DNA from: an uncultured Bacteroidota bacterium
Lineage (GTDB): Bacteria > Bacteroidota > Bacteroidia > Chitinophagales > Chitinophagaceae
DNA length: 32,523 nucleotides
Direction of reading: 5' to 3'
NCBI GenBank assembly: GCA_903829015.1
Contig: CAIKOJ010000188.1
Span: 1 to 32,523 of the forward strand
The notes below the pieces were generated by a model, which saw only the letters and a program-made list of their open reading frames with translations, was not told where the DNA came from and did not search any database. This document shows, piece by piece, positions 24,522-32,131 of the stretch. The position numbers and the translations under genes are program-made. Numbering within the stretch: position 1 is the stretch's first letter; each line of letters starts with the position of its first letter.

Positions 24522-25799
24522 TTAATTGCTGCTTGTTTTGTGTTTAAAGAGTCTGTACGACACTGCTAAACATACAAAAAAGAACACTAATAATTTGATT
24601 ACCTCACCCTGTATCGCTTGCCAGTCTCCGCCTTTTATGAATAGCTCATAATAGCCCCTCAATGCCCAGTTGAGCGGCGAGCAACTGCTGATCTTCTGCA
24701 TCACTTCGGGCATTATGTTCATAGGTACCCAAATGCCCCCCAAAGCCGACATAATAAGTACACTGATGCCACCAAACACTGCCGATTGCTGGGGTGTATC
24801 AAACAGTGTGCCTATAAACAGTCCGTACCCAACGGCGGCCATTGCTAGGACCACAGTGAGTAGTATCAACGGCAGTAAGTGGGGACCGATATTCAAAACC
24901 GGCAGTCCGACCAATGGCAGCAGATAAACCCCCAGCAAAATCACCAACATGAACTGTATGAGCGCTATAAAGAAATACGCCAGCAGCTTGCCCGACAACA
25001 GCGACAGATAAGATCCCGGCAATGTTCGCATCCTGATGAACAGCCCTTCAGATCGCTCATTGATAATCCCTCCGCCCAGCGGAAGTACTATAAAAAATAT
25101 AGAAAAGATTGCCCATGCTGGTATATTGTGCTGCACCGCATCCGGCTGGTAGCTACTGCGGTTATCTCTGAATGCATAATTTTCTTTGTAGCTGAATATG
25201 TCTTCCTGCGGCATGCCTCCTTTTATTTCCACATGCATCATTCCTGCTATTTTATTGCCCATTATATTGAAAAGCACATTTGTTTTTACGTCGGCAAGGT
25301 ACTGTTTCAGTCTACCGGATACAGCAATAACCATAGATTTGTTCGCAGTTGGGTCTATAATTATGCCAATTTCCACCTTTGAAGACGTCGCAGCCACAGC
25401 TAAATCTTTATTGAACATTTTGCCCATTATACCCTCTACATTCTGCTCCAAAATTTTTGTCGCATTTGCAGGTATATATAATGCTACAGTATACTTTCCT
25501 TTTATTATCTCTTTCTTGATGGCATCTTCATTTGGAAATCGCTCTCCGTGGTCTACTGTTAGTTGCGCCACCGGGAAGTTGCTAAACCCTCTTTCTACAG
25601 CAGTTCCCAGACTGTCCCTGTCCCTGTTCACCAGCAGCACCGGCACCCCCGACTGGCTCATGCTCTTGTACGCCTGCTGCTGTATCAGTGTCATAACAAA
25701 AACCAGAAATACAGGCATGATAAAAAGTATGGTTATGCCGGTCTTATCCACCGACAGCAGCTTGTACTCTTTAATAAATGTCGCCTTCAGCCTGTACAT
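24522..25799 (-). CDS. ABC-2 type transporter permease
   Basis: 425 residues with the ABC2_membrane_3 layout: one N-terminal helix (about 22-40), a large extracytoplasmic domain (about 45-220), then five helices with the conserved end region SALGGIWVPMNIMPEVMQKISSCSPLNWALRGY. It probably exports the product of the linked carrier-protein pathway, or a lipid. The preceding ATPase gene ends in TGATG, so stop and start share one base. A TTG one codon upstream (25802) is not preferred. Only one permease gene is present, so it probably works as a homodimer. Confidence 0.93.
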   Translation of the reverse strand: MYRLKATFIKEYKLLSVDKTGITILFIMPVFLVFVMTLIQQQAYKSMSQSGVPVLLVNRDRDSLGTAVERGFSNFPVAQLTVDHGERFPNEDAIKKEIIKGKYTVALYIPANATKILEQNVEGIMGKMFNKDLAVAATSSKVEIGIIIDPTANKSMVIAVSGRLKQYLADVKTNVLFNIMGNKIAGMMHVEIKGGMPQEDIFSYKENYAFRDNRSSYQPDAVQHNIPAWAIFSIFFIVLPLGGGIINERSEGLFIRMRTLPGSYLSLLSGKLLAYFFIALIQFMLVILLGVYLLPLVGLPVLNIGPHLLPLILLTVVLAMAAVGYGLFIGTLFDTPQQSAVFGGISVLIMSALGGIWVPMNIMPEVMQKISSCSPLNWALRGYYELFIKGGDWQAIQGEVIKLLVFFFVCLAVSYRLFKHKTSSN

Positions 25800-26551
25800 C
25801 AATCTCTTATTTTCCTACCGGTTAGTTTCAAAAATAGTGCCTCCAGATCTTTGCAGTCTTCACTAGCAAGCAGGCCATCCGGTGTACCCATTTTAAGTAT
25901 TTGCCCCCTGTCAATGATCCCTATCCGGTCGCAGAATGTATTGGCCTGTTCCATATCGTGCGATGTATAGATGATCGTCATCCTCGTTGTTTCATTGATC
26001 TCATTCAGAAACTCCATGGTGCTTGCTCTCGTCTGCACATCCATTCCCACAGTGGGTTCATCCAGCAGTAGTATCTTAGGGTTATGCAGCACGCCACCTA
26101 TCAGGTTGATCCTGCGCTTCATTCCACCCGAATAGGTCTTTACAGCATTCTTGCTGTTCTTGTCAAACCCAAACCTCGTCAGGTAGTTATCCACCCTGTC
26201 TTTCAGTTCCTTTCCATCCAGGCCATACATCCTGCCTATGAACAGCAGATTGTCGCGCCCCGTCAGGGTAGGGTACAGTGCTATATCCTGCGGAACCACC
26301 CCTATAATTTTCTTGAGTGGTTCGGTATCAGTGGTCAGTTTATGATCAAATATTTCCACTTCGCCGCTGGTTGGTTTTATTAACCCCGAAAGCATGGAGA
26401 GGAACGTCGATTTCCCTGCTCCGTTCGGTCCTAGTAAGCCAAATATCTCGCCCTCGCTGATCTCAAAACTCAACTTGTTTACAGCCAGATAATTGCTGCC
26501 CTTGTATTGTTTCGAAAGTTCCCTGACTTTTATGCAAGCCTTGCCCTCCAT
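25799..26551 (-). CDS. ABC transporter ATP-binding protein
   Basis: 250-residue ATPase with Walker A GPNGAGKST (41-49), Q-loop VVPQDIALYP, signature YSGGMKRR (140-147), Walker B ILLLDEP (160-166) and switch His198 in YTSHDM. It resembles the CcmA/DrrA group of exporters. It is the first gene of the six-gene minus-strand operon and is coupled to the permease. It pairs with that permease to export a lipid-like or pathway product (inference). Confidence 0.95.
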   Translation of the reverse strand: MEGKACIKVRELSKQYKGSNYLAVNKLSFEISEGEIFGLLGPNGAGKSTFLSMLSGLIKPTSGEVEIFDHKLTTDTEPLKKIIGVVPQDIALYPTLTGRDNLLFIGRMYGLDGKELKDRVDNYLTRFGFDKNSKNAVKTYSGGMKRRINLIGGVLHNPKILLLDEPTVGMDVQTRASTMEFLNEINETTRMTIIYTSHDMEQANTFCDRIGIIDRGQILKMGTPDGLLASEDCKDLEALFLKLTGRKIRD

Positions 26552-26635
26552 CCAGATCGGTTAGTTTGAGTATATTTTATTTAACGAATGTGTTCGGGCT
26601 TCCGGTTAAATGGTTTGCCTTCTTTTCAATCCGGG

Positions 26636-26643
26636 CAAAGATA
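26636..26643 (-). promoter_or_regulatory. Possible -7 element for the six-gene ABC/ACP operon
   Basis: Reads TATCTTTG on the minus strand, an exact TAnnTTTG match, 84 bp before the ATG at 26551. The implied leader is about 80 nt. No -33 TTTG at standard spacing. The rest of the 247-bp divergent gap holds the desaturase promoter and nothing else I recognise. Confidence 0.38.
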
Positions 26644-26760
26644 CTCAGACTAGCCGAATACGGGCTTCCTGTTTTCTATGACTCGGCGTGTACGCATGGT
26701 GATAATATAAATAGTCTAAGCACTGCAATTTGAATTGAATAAATAATCCAACCTGTATCA

Positions 26761-26791
26761 TTTGAAACTAGCCGGGCAGCCAGTATATTTG
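26761..26791 (+). promoter_or_regulatory. Full Bacteroidota-type promoter of the carotenoid desaturase
   Basis: TTTG (26761-26764), a 19-bp spacer and TATATTTG (26784-26791) match both parts of the Bacteroidota primary-sigma consensus (-33 TTTG and -7 TAnnTTTG). The ATG at 26799 follows after 7 bp, so the mRNA should be almost leaderless. Confidence 0.72.
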
Positions 26792-26798
26792 GGCGCAA

Positions 26799-28265
26799 AT
26801 GGGAAAGACGTGCGCTGTTATTGGTTCTGGTATTGCTGGTTTGGCTGCGGCCATCCGCATCTCCGCCAAAGGATACAAGGTCGACGTCTACGAGTCCAAC
26901 AGCACCCCGGGCGGCAAAATTTCCGAAAAACACATAGATGGCTACCGGTTCGATATGGGCCCCAGCGTTTTTATGCTCCCCGGCCTTATCGATGAACTGT
27001 TCACGCTATGTGGCAAAAACCCCAAAGATTACTTCAGTTACAAGCCGGTCAAAGATCCCTTCCGCTATTTTTTCGAGGATGGCAGTATCATCAATGCCTG
27101 TTCTGATCTCAACGAATTCGCTGCCGAACTGGAGTTGAAAACAGGCACACCGCCTGTTGTATTTAATAAATACCTGAAAGACATAGCCGTTAAGTACGAC
27201 ATCACCAGTGGGGTCTTCATCGAGAATTCGCTGCATGTGCTCAGAAACTACTTCACTAAAAAGTTCATTTCAGGCATTTTCAATTTCAACAAGATCGATA
27301 CGTTCAAGTCAATGGATGAACTGAACCGCCGGTTCTTTAAAGACAAGCGGGTTATTCAGATATTTAATAACTACGCTACTTATATTGGCTCAGATCCGCT
27401 CACCACGCCTGCTACACTAAACGTTATTCAGCACCTGGAGCTCAATACAGGCGTGTTCCTACCTGATAAAGGCATGTACGATATCGTCAATTCACTCACT
27501 AAACTGGCCAAAGAAATCGGGGTTACATTCCATCTGAATACCCCGGTTGAAGAAATCGGCGTAACCGAAGGTTCCATAAGTGGTGTCACCCTGAGGGACG
27601 GTACCGCTGTCCCTTACGATTCAGTAGTCAGCAATATGGATGTCTACTTCACCTACCGTAGGCTGCTCCGTTCACAGCCTGCTCCGGAGCGTATTTTGGC
27701 ACAGCCCAAATCCACATCTTTGTTATGTTTTTATTGGGGCATCAACCGTGAGTATCCCGAACTCAATCTGCACAATCTGTTTTTTGCCGCCAATGATAAC
27801 GAGGAGTACGAGACGATCTTTCAGAAAGGCGTAATTAGTTCAGACCCTTCCATTTATCTGTTCATCAGTTCAAAGTACGTTCCAGCAGATGCGCCGCCCG
27901 GCAGCGAGAATTGGTTCCTGCTCGTCACTGCACCCAACGATAACGGCCAGGACTGGGACACTATCCGTCTCGATACTCGCAAAAAGATCATAGAGAAAAT
28001 AAACCGGATGTTGCGTACCGATATCGAGCAGCATATTGTTTGCGAGGAATTCCTCACGCCCAAGATCATTTTAAATAAGTACGCCAGTGCGTTCGGCGCC
28101 GTGTATGGCAACAGCAGCAACAACCGTTTTTCAGCTTTTCAGCGTCACCCCAACTTCTCCCGCAAGATCAAAGGGCTGTACTTTGTAGGCGGCAGCGTCC
28201 ACCCCGGCGCCGGCATCCCCCTCTGCCTCAATTCCGCAAAGATTTTGGAGAAGGTATTTAAGTAA
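26799..28265 (+). CDS. Carotenoid desaturase, CrtD/CrtI family
   Basis: 488 residues. FAD-binding N-terminus CAVIGSGIAGLAAAIR (GxGxxG 9-14), GGKISEKHIDGYRFDMGPS, and the carotenoid-desaturase C-terminal signature IKGLYFVGGSVHPGAGIPLCLNSAKI. The middle motifs YATYIGSDP, VSNMDVYF, FYWGINREYPELNLHNLFF and SENWFLLV recall, from memory, flavobacterial CrtD (1-hydroxycarotenoid 3,4-desaturase) more than CrtI (phytoene desaturase); a comparison with both is needed to decide. It acts on lipophilic carotenoids at the membrane. It is transcribed divergently from the ABC/ACP operon from a consensus promoter. No second desaturase, cyclase or hydratase is in the window, so the pathway must be completed elsewhere. 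Codons end in C or G more often than in the cco genes. Confidence 0.9.
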   Translation: MGKTCAVIGSGIAGLAAAIRISAKGYKVDVYESNSTPGGKISEKHIDGYRFDMGPSVFMLPGLIDELFTLCGKNPKDYFSYKPVKDPFRYFFEDGSIINACSDLNEFAAELELKTGTPPVVFNKYLKDIAVKYDITSGVFIENSLHVLRNYFTKKFISGIFNFNKIDTFKSMDELNRRFFKDKRVIQIFNNYATYIGSDPLTTPATLNVIQHLELNTGVFLPDKGMYDIVNSLTKLAKEIGVTFHLNTPVEEIGVTEGSISGVTLRDGTAVPYDSVVSNMDVYFTYRRLLRSQPAPERILAQPKSTSLLCFYWGINREYPELNLHNLFFAANDNEEYETIFQKGVISSDPSIYLFISSKYVPADAPPGSENWFLLVTAPNDNGQDWDTIRLDTRKKIIEKINRMLRTDIEQHIVCEEFLTPKIILNKYASAFGAVYGNSSNNRFSAFQRHPNFSRKIKGLYFVGGSVHPGAGIPLCLNSAKILEKVFK

Positions 28266-28312
28266 TTCTGTCACTTACCGGAAATAGCCACTCTGCAGCA
28301 TCTGAAATATAG

Positions 28313-28320
28313 TATATTTG
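28313..28320 (+). promoter_or_regulatory. -7 promoter element for the T9SS cargo gene
   Basis: TATATTTG is an exact TAnnTTTG match, 5 bp before the ATG at 28326 and 14 bp before the in-frame ATG at 28335. A good -33 TTTG is absent. Confidence 0.5.
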
Positions 28321-28325
28321 ATAAA

Positions 28326-29192
28326 ATGAACGTCATGAAAAACTATATTCTAATGATTGCAGTAGCGTTGCTTACAAGTAACCCTAGTTATGCTCAAATG
28401 TCACTGGCTCAAACTTATGGCACCGGAACAGTATATCAATCTCAGATAGTCAATCTCAGTCGGTCTGGAAAAAAGATCGCGATCATGCGTACTCAGATAA
28501 TGCCGAATGCTGCAGATACTATATTTTACTATAACCTTGATTATAGTTTTTGGAAGTCCATACCTTGTCCTGCGATAGCTGGATATACCGGAGTATTTGG
28601 ATTCGGCCCTACAGCCGCGGCAACTTCCTACGTTTGCTATTCTTCAGAAGGGCTGTTTAACACCGATACTTTCCTGGAAGCGGTTGTAACTTACTCGCCA
28701 CCTACAGGAGGGGTTGCAAAGATATATGTGATCAATGAAAATGGATCTTTGACTGATTCTATTTCAGCCAACGCACTCACTGATTTCAAAGTGCATTCTA
28801 TTGCTGCTGGTGTTTTTGTTGCTACTGTACGTTCAACAACCGGCCTGCGGATTTACAATCTACCCGGAACAATTCCCTGCGATATTTGCGACGGAGGTGG
28901 CACGCTGGGGCTTGCAAAAACAGAAGTAAAACCATACAATATCACCACCTTGCCCACACCCAATCCCTCGCGTGATCAGGTCAAGATCACATTCTCATTA
29001 CCCGATGGAATTAGTCAAGGTGAATTGAAATTGTACGATACGCAGGGGAAGAAAATCAAATCGTTTCAGGTCGATAACCGTTTTGGTTTTATTATGCTCG
29101 ACAATTCTGAGTTAGCTTCCGGTATGTATTATTACAACATCGAAGTAAACGGGATGGTTTCATCTACCCAAAAAATCGTGGTGATAAAATAA
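28326..29192 (+). CDS. Secreted protein of unknown function with T9SS sorting domain
   Basis: 288 residues. Signal peptide (NYILMIAVALLTSNPSYAQ, cleavage about residue 24), a central beta-rich region (about 25-200) with repeated strands such as ADTIFYYNLDYSFWKSIP and VAKIYVINENGSL, suggestive of an incomplete propeller, then a Cys pair CDIC. From about 218 (PTPNPSRDQVKITFSL) to the end, ASGMYYYNIEVNG-SSTQKIVVIK, is a type A T9SS C-terminal domain. It is therefore likely exported to the cell surface. I do not recognise the central domain. ATG 28326 is used; ATG 28335 (MKNYIL) is equally good and would leave a short leader after the -7 element. Convergent with crtZ across a hairpin-rich spacer. 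Confidence 0.82.
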   Translation: MNVMKNYILMIAVALLTSNPSYAQMSLAQTYGTGTVYQSQIVNLSRSGKKIAIMRTQIMPNAADTIFYYNLDYSFWKSIPCPAIAGYTGVFGFGPTAAATSYVCYSSEGLFNTDTFLEAVVTYSPPTGGVAKIYVINENGSLTDSISANALTDFKVHSIAAGVFVATVRSTTGLRIYNLPGTIPCDICDGGGTLGLAKTEVKPYNITTLPTPNPSRDQVKITFSLPDGISQGELKLYDTQGKKIKSFQVDNRFGFIMLDNSELASGMYYYNIEVNGMVSSTQKIVVIK

Positions 29193-29198
29193 TGCCGT

Positions 29199-29367
29199 GC
29201 AACCTACGTTGCGCCAGATATCCATCTGGAACCCCAAATAAAACCCCATCTGCGATGGTATTCAAAGGTATAAAGCACAATGACTGGAACCTAAAGCTTA
29301 CCGCTCTCCGCTCCCCAACTGGTCGAAGCGTCTCGCTTCGTCCCATACTTTAGAAGCGTCTCGCTTC
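29199..29367. repeat. Tandem series of five small hairpins between convergent genes
   Basis: Five perfect inverted repeats follow each other: GCAAC/GTTGC (29199-29212), CCAGAT/ATCTGG (29214-29229), CCATC/GATGG (29246-29258), CGAAGCG/CGCTTCG (29324-29340) and GAAGCG/CGCTTC (29353-29367), all with 3-4 nt loops. None has a T-tract, so they are not typical Rho-independent terminators. They may act as REP-like elements or as a two-way transcription barrier. Confidence 0.75.
29325..29367. repeat. Direct repeat of palindromic GAAGCGTCTCGCTTC
   Basis: The 15-bp palindrome GAAGCGTCTCGCTTC occurs twice, at 29325-29339 and 29353-29367, 28 bp apart. The arrangement resembles REP/BIME-like short palindromic repeats; copies elsewhere in the genome would be expected. 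Confidence 0.82.
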
Positions 29368-29376
29368 CGAAAAACT

Positions 29377-29868
29377 CTACGAATTACCAACCTCCGCTCT
29401 CATCCTCGCTTCCTTAAAAAACCTATACGGCACCCATAGCATACCATAGCATACATCATCTTCTTTTCGATAGTTTTTGCTTTTATCATGTACATGGTGC
29501 GATAAATGCCCCAGCCGCAATCCTCGCAGGTACACACTCTTAGAGTTCACCAGTACTTTTATTCTTTGGTGTATCAGCCCCTCATGTATCATCGCGTAGC
29601 AGAACCCATAAAGCGTAATGCCAATGCCCAGATACAGCCGGTAATCGCATCCTGCCATAATACCAAACATCATAAACAGCCAGCTCGGGAACACAAATAC
29701 CAGCGCAAAAAAATCATTGCGCTCAAACTTCTTGTTATGCGGTATATGGTGGTCTTTGTGCACCCACCACAAAAAACCATGCATCACATATTTGTGCAGG
29801 CACCATGCCACCCCCTCCATTCCTACGAATGCTAAGAGTATGATCAGTCCGTTCCACAAATAATTCAT
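29377..29868 (-). CDS. crtZ: Carotenoid (beta-carotene) 3-hydroxylase CrtZ
   Basis: 163-residue membrane di-iron hydroxylase of the fatty-acid-hydroxylase superfamily. The histidine boxes are HKYVMH (25-30), HKDHH (37-41), HEGLIHQR (95-102) and HLSHH (121-125), the CrtZ pattern. Four hydrophobic helices surround them. It adds hydroxyl groups at C3 of beta-rings, giving zeaxanthin-type or saproxanthin-type carotenoids. The start at ATG 29868 lies 10 bp after the stop of the C45 acyltransferase gene, so the two are probably co-transcribed. The hydroxylated carotenoid could be the acceptor for acylation or sulfation by neighbouring enzymes, which is speculation. Confidence 0.93.
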   Translation of the reverse strand: MNYLWNGLIILLAFVGMEGVAWCLHKYVMHGFLWWVHKDHHIPHNKKFERNDFFALVFVFPSWLFMMFGIMAGCDYRLYLGIGITLYGFCYAMIHEGLIHQRIKVLVNSKSVYLRGLRLGHLSHHVHDKSKNYRKEDDVCYGMLWVPYRFFKEARMRAEVGNS

Positions 29869-29878
29869 AGAGTCTGAT

Positions 29879-31567
29879 TTAATCAGCCAGGTGTTTTTCC
29901 TGTATCTTCTTTAATTGCTTTCTTACTTTCTCTTCCTCTCCCAAAGTGGCTATCACCTTAGTGAGCGCTGTCTCATAATAATGCTTTGCATCCTTGTAGT
30001 GCTTGTGCTTAAATTCATAATCTCCTGCCAGCACATAGGTGTTATAAAACTCCGGATTAGCCTGCACCATCTTTTGCAAATCAGCATCTTTCCCGTCCAT
30101 AATATCCTGCTTCACCTGCCTGAACACTTCAAAGTTTTGGTACTCTTTCGACTGCAAAAAAGTATCTGCTGCAATATTCAGCGCGCTGTCGCACACCTCG
30201 GTATTGCTGTGCATCCCGTGCATTGCAAATATCTTGTTCAGATCATAAGCCACATACTGGCCCAGTTGCCACGGCTGGGTTGATACCCACACCAGCCGTT
30301 TCTTCGGTTCGAACACCACCGAGTGGTGAGCAATCAATTGGTTCATGGCCTTTTCATTGCCCATACCAATGTTCACATCCTGCACGCCTGCACGGTCCCT
30401 AAGTATATCTACTGTCTTCTGCACGGTGTTAGCCCCGTTACGAGCCAGCAGTTCATTTAGCCGCTCAAACCTATATGGCGATGCACTTTCCTTCATCTGC
30501 TGCTCATTCGATGCCAGCCTGCTCAGTTGCTTGCCCTGAAAGTGGTTGGCGCAGGTAATGAAATTATTATCCGATTCGTACAGGTCCATGCTGTCCGGAG
30601 TCTTTTCTATCACCACTGCTTTGTTATCATTAGCAGATCCTATCAGAAATGACTCCGACACAAACATTTTCCGCTTTTTTGAAATTGCCCATGCTTCATC
30701 AATATTCTTTGCGTATTGCAGTATCTCCCTTGCCACCAGCGAAACAGGCGTTGCTGCGCCCGGTGGTATGCTTGTCTTATCAGCGTTGATGGTCACAGTT
30801 AGCCCCTGCTCATTCATCCCAGATGCCACACCGGTAAATCCGGCCCATGTCACCATCATAAATCTGTATCCTGCTGTAGGGTGGTAGAACGCAACTATCT
30901 TATCCTCAGCAAATTTATCGCCCGCATAAAAATCAAAGTTCCTGCCCAGTATCAGCGAGCTGTCTGCCGACCTGCCGTTCCATGTAGCGAAAGAGGTACA
31001 CCCCACCAGCGCCATACTTTGCAGTGCATGACCTATGTCGTGCGCCGCATGGTAGTTCATCAGCCGCTCATACTTCGTGCCTATATATCCATAGTCATCC
31101 GATGCCGAAAACGAAATACCATAGATCTCCTCCTTGTTTTCCTGGTTCACATGGTCGGCAAGGTTGCGGTTAAACCACCCGGTAAAATACTTTAGAAACT
31201 TCAGGTACGACTCAGATGGGATCATCTTCCTGATCTGTGCAGTAAAGTTGTCTTCCTGCCTTTTTACCAGCTCGGCAGTTAGTTTGCCGCAGATTACACC
31301 CCGCTCAAACGGTGCCCCCTCCACATACAATTCCCATAATCCCGACTTACTCTTCCTGAACCAGTTATTGCCTATTGCATAGCAGTTGGTGTCTACCTGC
31401 GTGCGCTCCAGCTTCAGTGCCGACTGATCAGCTATCTTCGGCGGGTCTATGTGCGACACGCTCACCACATAAACGATCAGAGCTGTTATCAGCAGCAAAA
31501 ACACCAGCATTATCCACCCGATAACCCGCAGCAATTTCCTCCACCCGCTTCTTTTTTTCTGTTCCAA
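29879..31567 (-). CDS. C45-family autoproteolytic Ntn acyltransferase/hydrolase, membrane-anchored
   Basis: 562 residues, related to isopenicillin-N acyltransferase-like proteins (peptidase family C45). A basic N-terminus and one membrane helix (about 14-36) anchor it; GAPFERGVICGKL (about 84-96) is the conserved entry motif. The predicted self-cleavage site and nucleophile is Cys190 in VGCTSFATWNG, followed by LILGRNFDF and GFTGVASGMNEQGLTVTINADK. The C-terminal part (about 490-550) looks like one or two TPR helices pairs. It starts at TTG 31567; a stop codon lies two codons upstream and no ATG occurs before the membrane helix. It precedes crtZ by 10 bp. Family members form or cleave amide or ester bonds; the substrate is unknown. 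From memory, related genes occur in flexirubin-type pigment clusters. Confidence 0.88.
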   Translation of the reverse strand: MEQKKRSGWRKLLRVIGWIMLVFLLLITALIVYVVSVSHIDPPKIADQSALKLERTQVDTNCYAIGNNWFRKSKSGLWELYVEGAPFERGVICGKLTAELVKRQEDNFTAQIRKMIPSESYLKFLKYFTGWFNRNLADHVNQENKEEIYGISFSASDDYGYIGTKYERLMNYHAAHDIGHALQSMALVGCTSFATWNGRSADSSLILGRNFDFYAGDKFAEDKIVAFYHPTAGYRFMMVTWAGFTGVASGMNEQGLTVTINADKTSIPPGAATPVSLVAREILQYAKNIDEAWAISKKRKMFVSESFLIGSANDNKAVVIEKTPDSMDLYESDNNFITCANHFQGKQLSRLASNEQQMKESASPYRFERLNELLARNGANTVQKTVDILRDRAGVQDVNIGMGNEKAMNQLIAHHSVVFEPKKRLVWVSTQPWQLGQYVAYDLNKIFAMHGMHSNTEVCDSALNIAADTFLQSKEYQNFEVFRQVKQDIMDGKDADLQKMVQANPEFYNTYVLAGDYEFKHKHYKDAKHYYETALTKVIATLGEEEKVRKQLKKIQEKHLAD

Positions 31568-31650
31568 TAATCAGCGAAATATTTTTATATGTATTCGAAA
31601 TGACGATGCAAGTTAACTAATGTCTTGCAACTACAGGGATATCCACATAC

Positions 31651-31680
31651 ACCAACTACTGTTAAATATCAATAGTTGGT
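31651..31680. promoter_or_regulatory. Long inverted repeat in the divergent gap before the C45 gene
   Basis: ACCAACTA (31651-31658) and TAGTTGGT (31673-31680) are perfect complements, and the pairing continues inward after one mismatch (TG/CA), leaving an 8-nt AT-rich loop. It lies 84 bp upstream of the C45 start and could be a dyad operator or an RNA hairpin. The rest of the 240-bp gap shows only a weaker TGCAAG/CTTGCA dyad at 31607-31629. Confidence 0.5.
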
Positions 31681-31807
31681 TACTTCCGCAATTGAAATGC
31701 TCAAATTCACCGCCATAAATCCCTGCTGATGATTATTATGAAAAGTCGTTAATGTTGAATATTTATGTAGATTTATAAATCAATTAATGAACTGAACTAT
31801 TTAGGCT

Positions 31808-31993
31808 ATGAACATAAATCGTTTGCTGATCGTAGCACGTTTCGTACTGCTGATTGTTGTTTTTATTTGCCATAAATACAAACTCATTGGCACTGATACA
31901 GCTTTGGTAATAATGCTTTTGTTGATGGTTTGGAGCCTGGTCAACTTTATCAAACAAAGAAAGGCCAATAGTGATAGCAGGGAAACAGCCTAG
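31808..31993 (+). CDS. Small two-helix membrane protein of unknown function
   Basis: 61 residues, MNINRLLIVARFVLLIVVFI at the start, with two membrane helices (about 7-22 and 31-48) separated by a short KYKLIGTDT loop and a charged tail KQRKANSDSRETA. I do not recognise it. Length, hydrophobic pattern and positive-inside tail make it a believable gene, but no ribosome site or strong promoter supports it. It lies between the C45 gene (divergent) and the glycosyltransferase (same strand). Confidence 0.55.
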   Translation: MNINRLLIVARFVLLIVVFICHKYKLIGTDTALVIMLLLMVWSLVNFIKQRKANSDSRETA

Positions 31994-32040
31994 TTGATTT
32001 TTATTTTCCACCAAAATAATATGCCCGCTTCCTGTTTTAA

Positions 32041-32058
32041 GTGTGTAAATTTGCACAC
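32041..32058. promoter_or_regulatory. Near-perfect palindrome overlapping a -7 element before the GT2 gene
   Basis: GTGTGTAAATTTGCACAC is an 18-bp palindrome with one mismatched pair. Inside it, TAAATTTG (32046-32053) is an exact TAnnTTTG -7 element for rightward transcription. A repressor bound here would block the promoter of the glycosyltransferase gene at 32132. Confidence 0.52.
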
Positions 32059-32131
32059 CCGAAAGGGGGAGATATATCAAAATATTAATAACTGATATGT
32101 CTTTATTTTGTAAGTCCAAAGCATCACCTTT

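Noticed and set aside
25198..25866. 222-codon plus-strand frame opposite the ABC permease and ATPase
   Set aside because: The minus-strand genes have clear motifs and coupled starts; the plus-strand frame is a codon-bias shadow.
29324..29367. The two GAAGCGTCTCGCTTC palindromes as a CRISPR array
   Set aside because: Only two 15-bp copies with a 13-bp gap, and no cas genes in the window.
29199..29367. The hairpin chain as ordinary Rho-independent terminators
   Set aside because: None of the stems is followed by a T-tract on either strand.
31784..32119. 111-codon minus-strand frame overlapping the small two-helix protein
   Set aside because: Composition is rich in Asn/Gln/Tyr with no domain, and it runs through the palindrome and -7 element before the GT2 gene. 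The plus-strand small membrane protein is more plausible, though itself uncertain.
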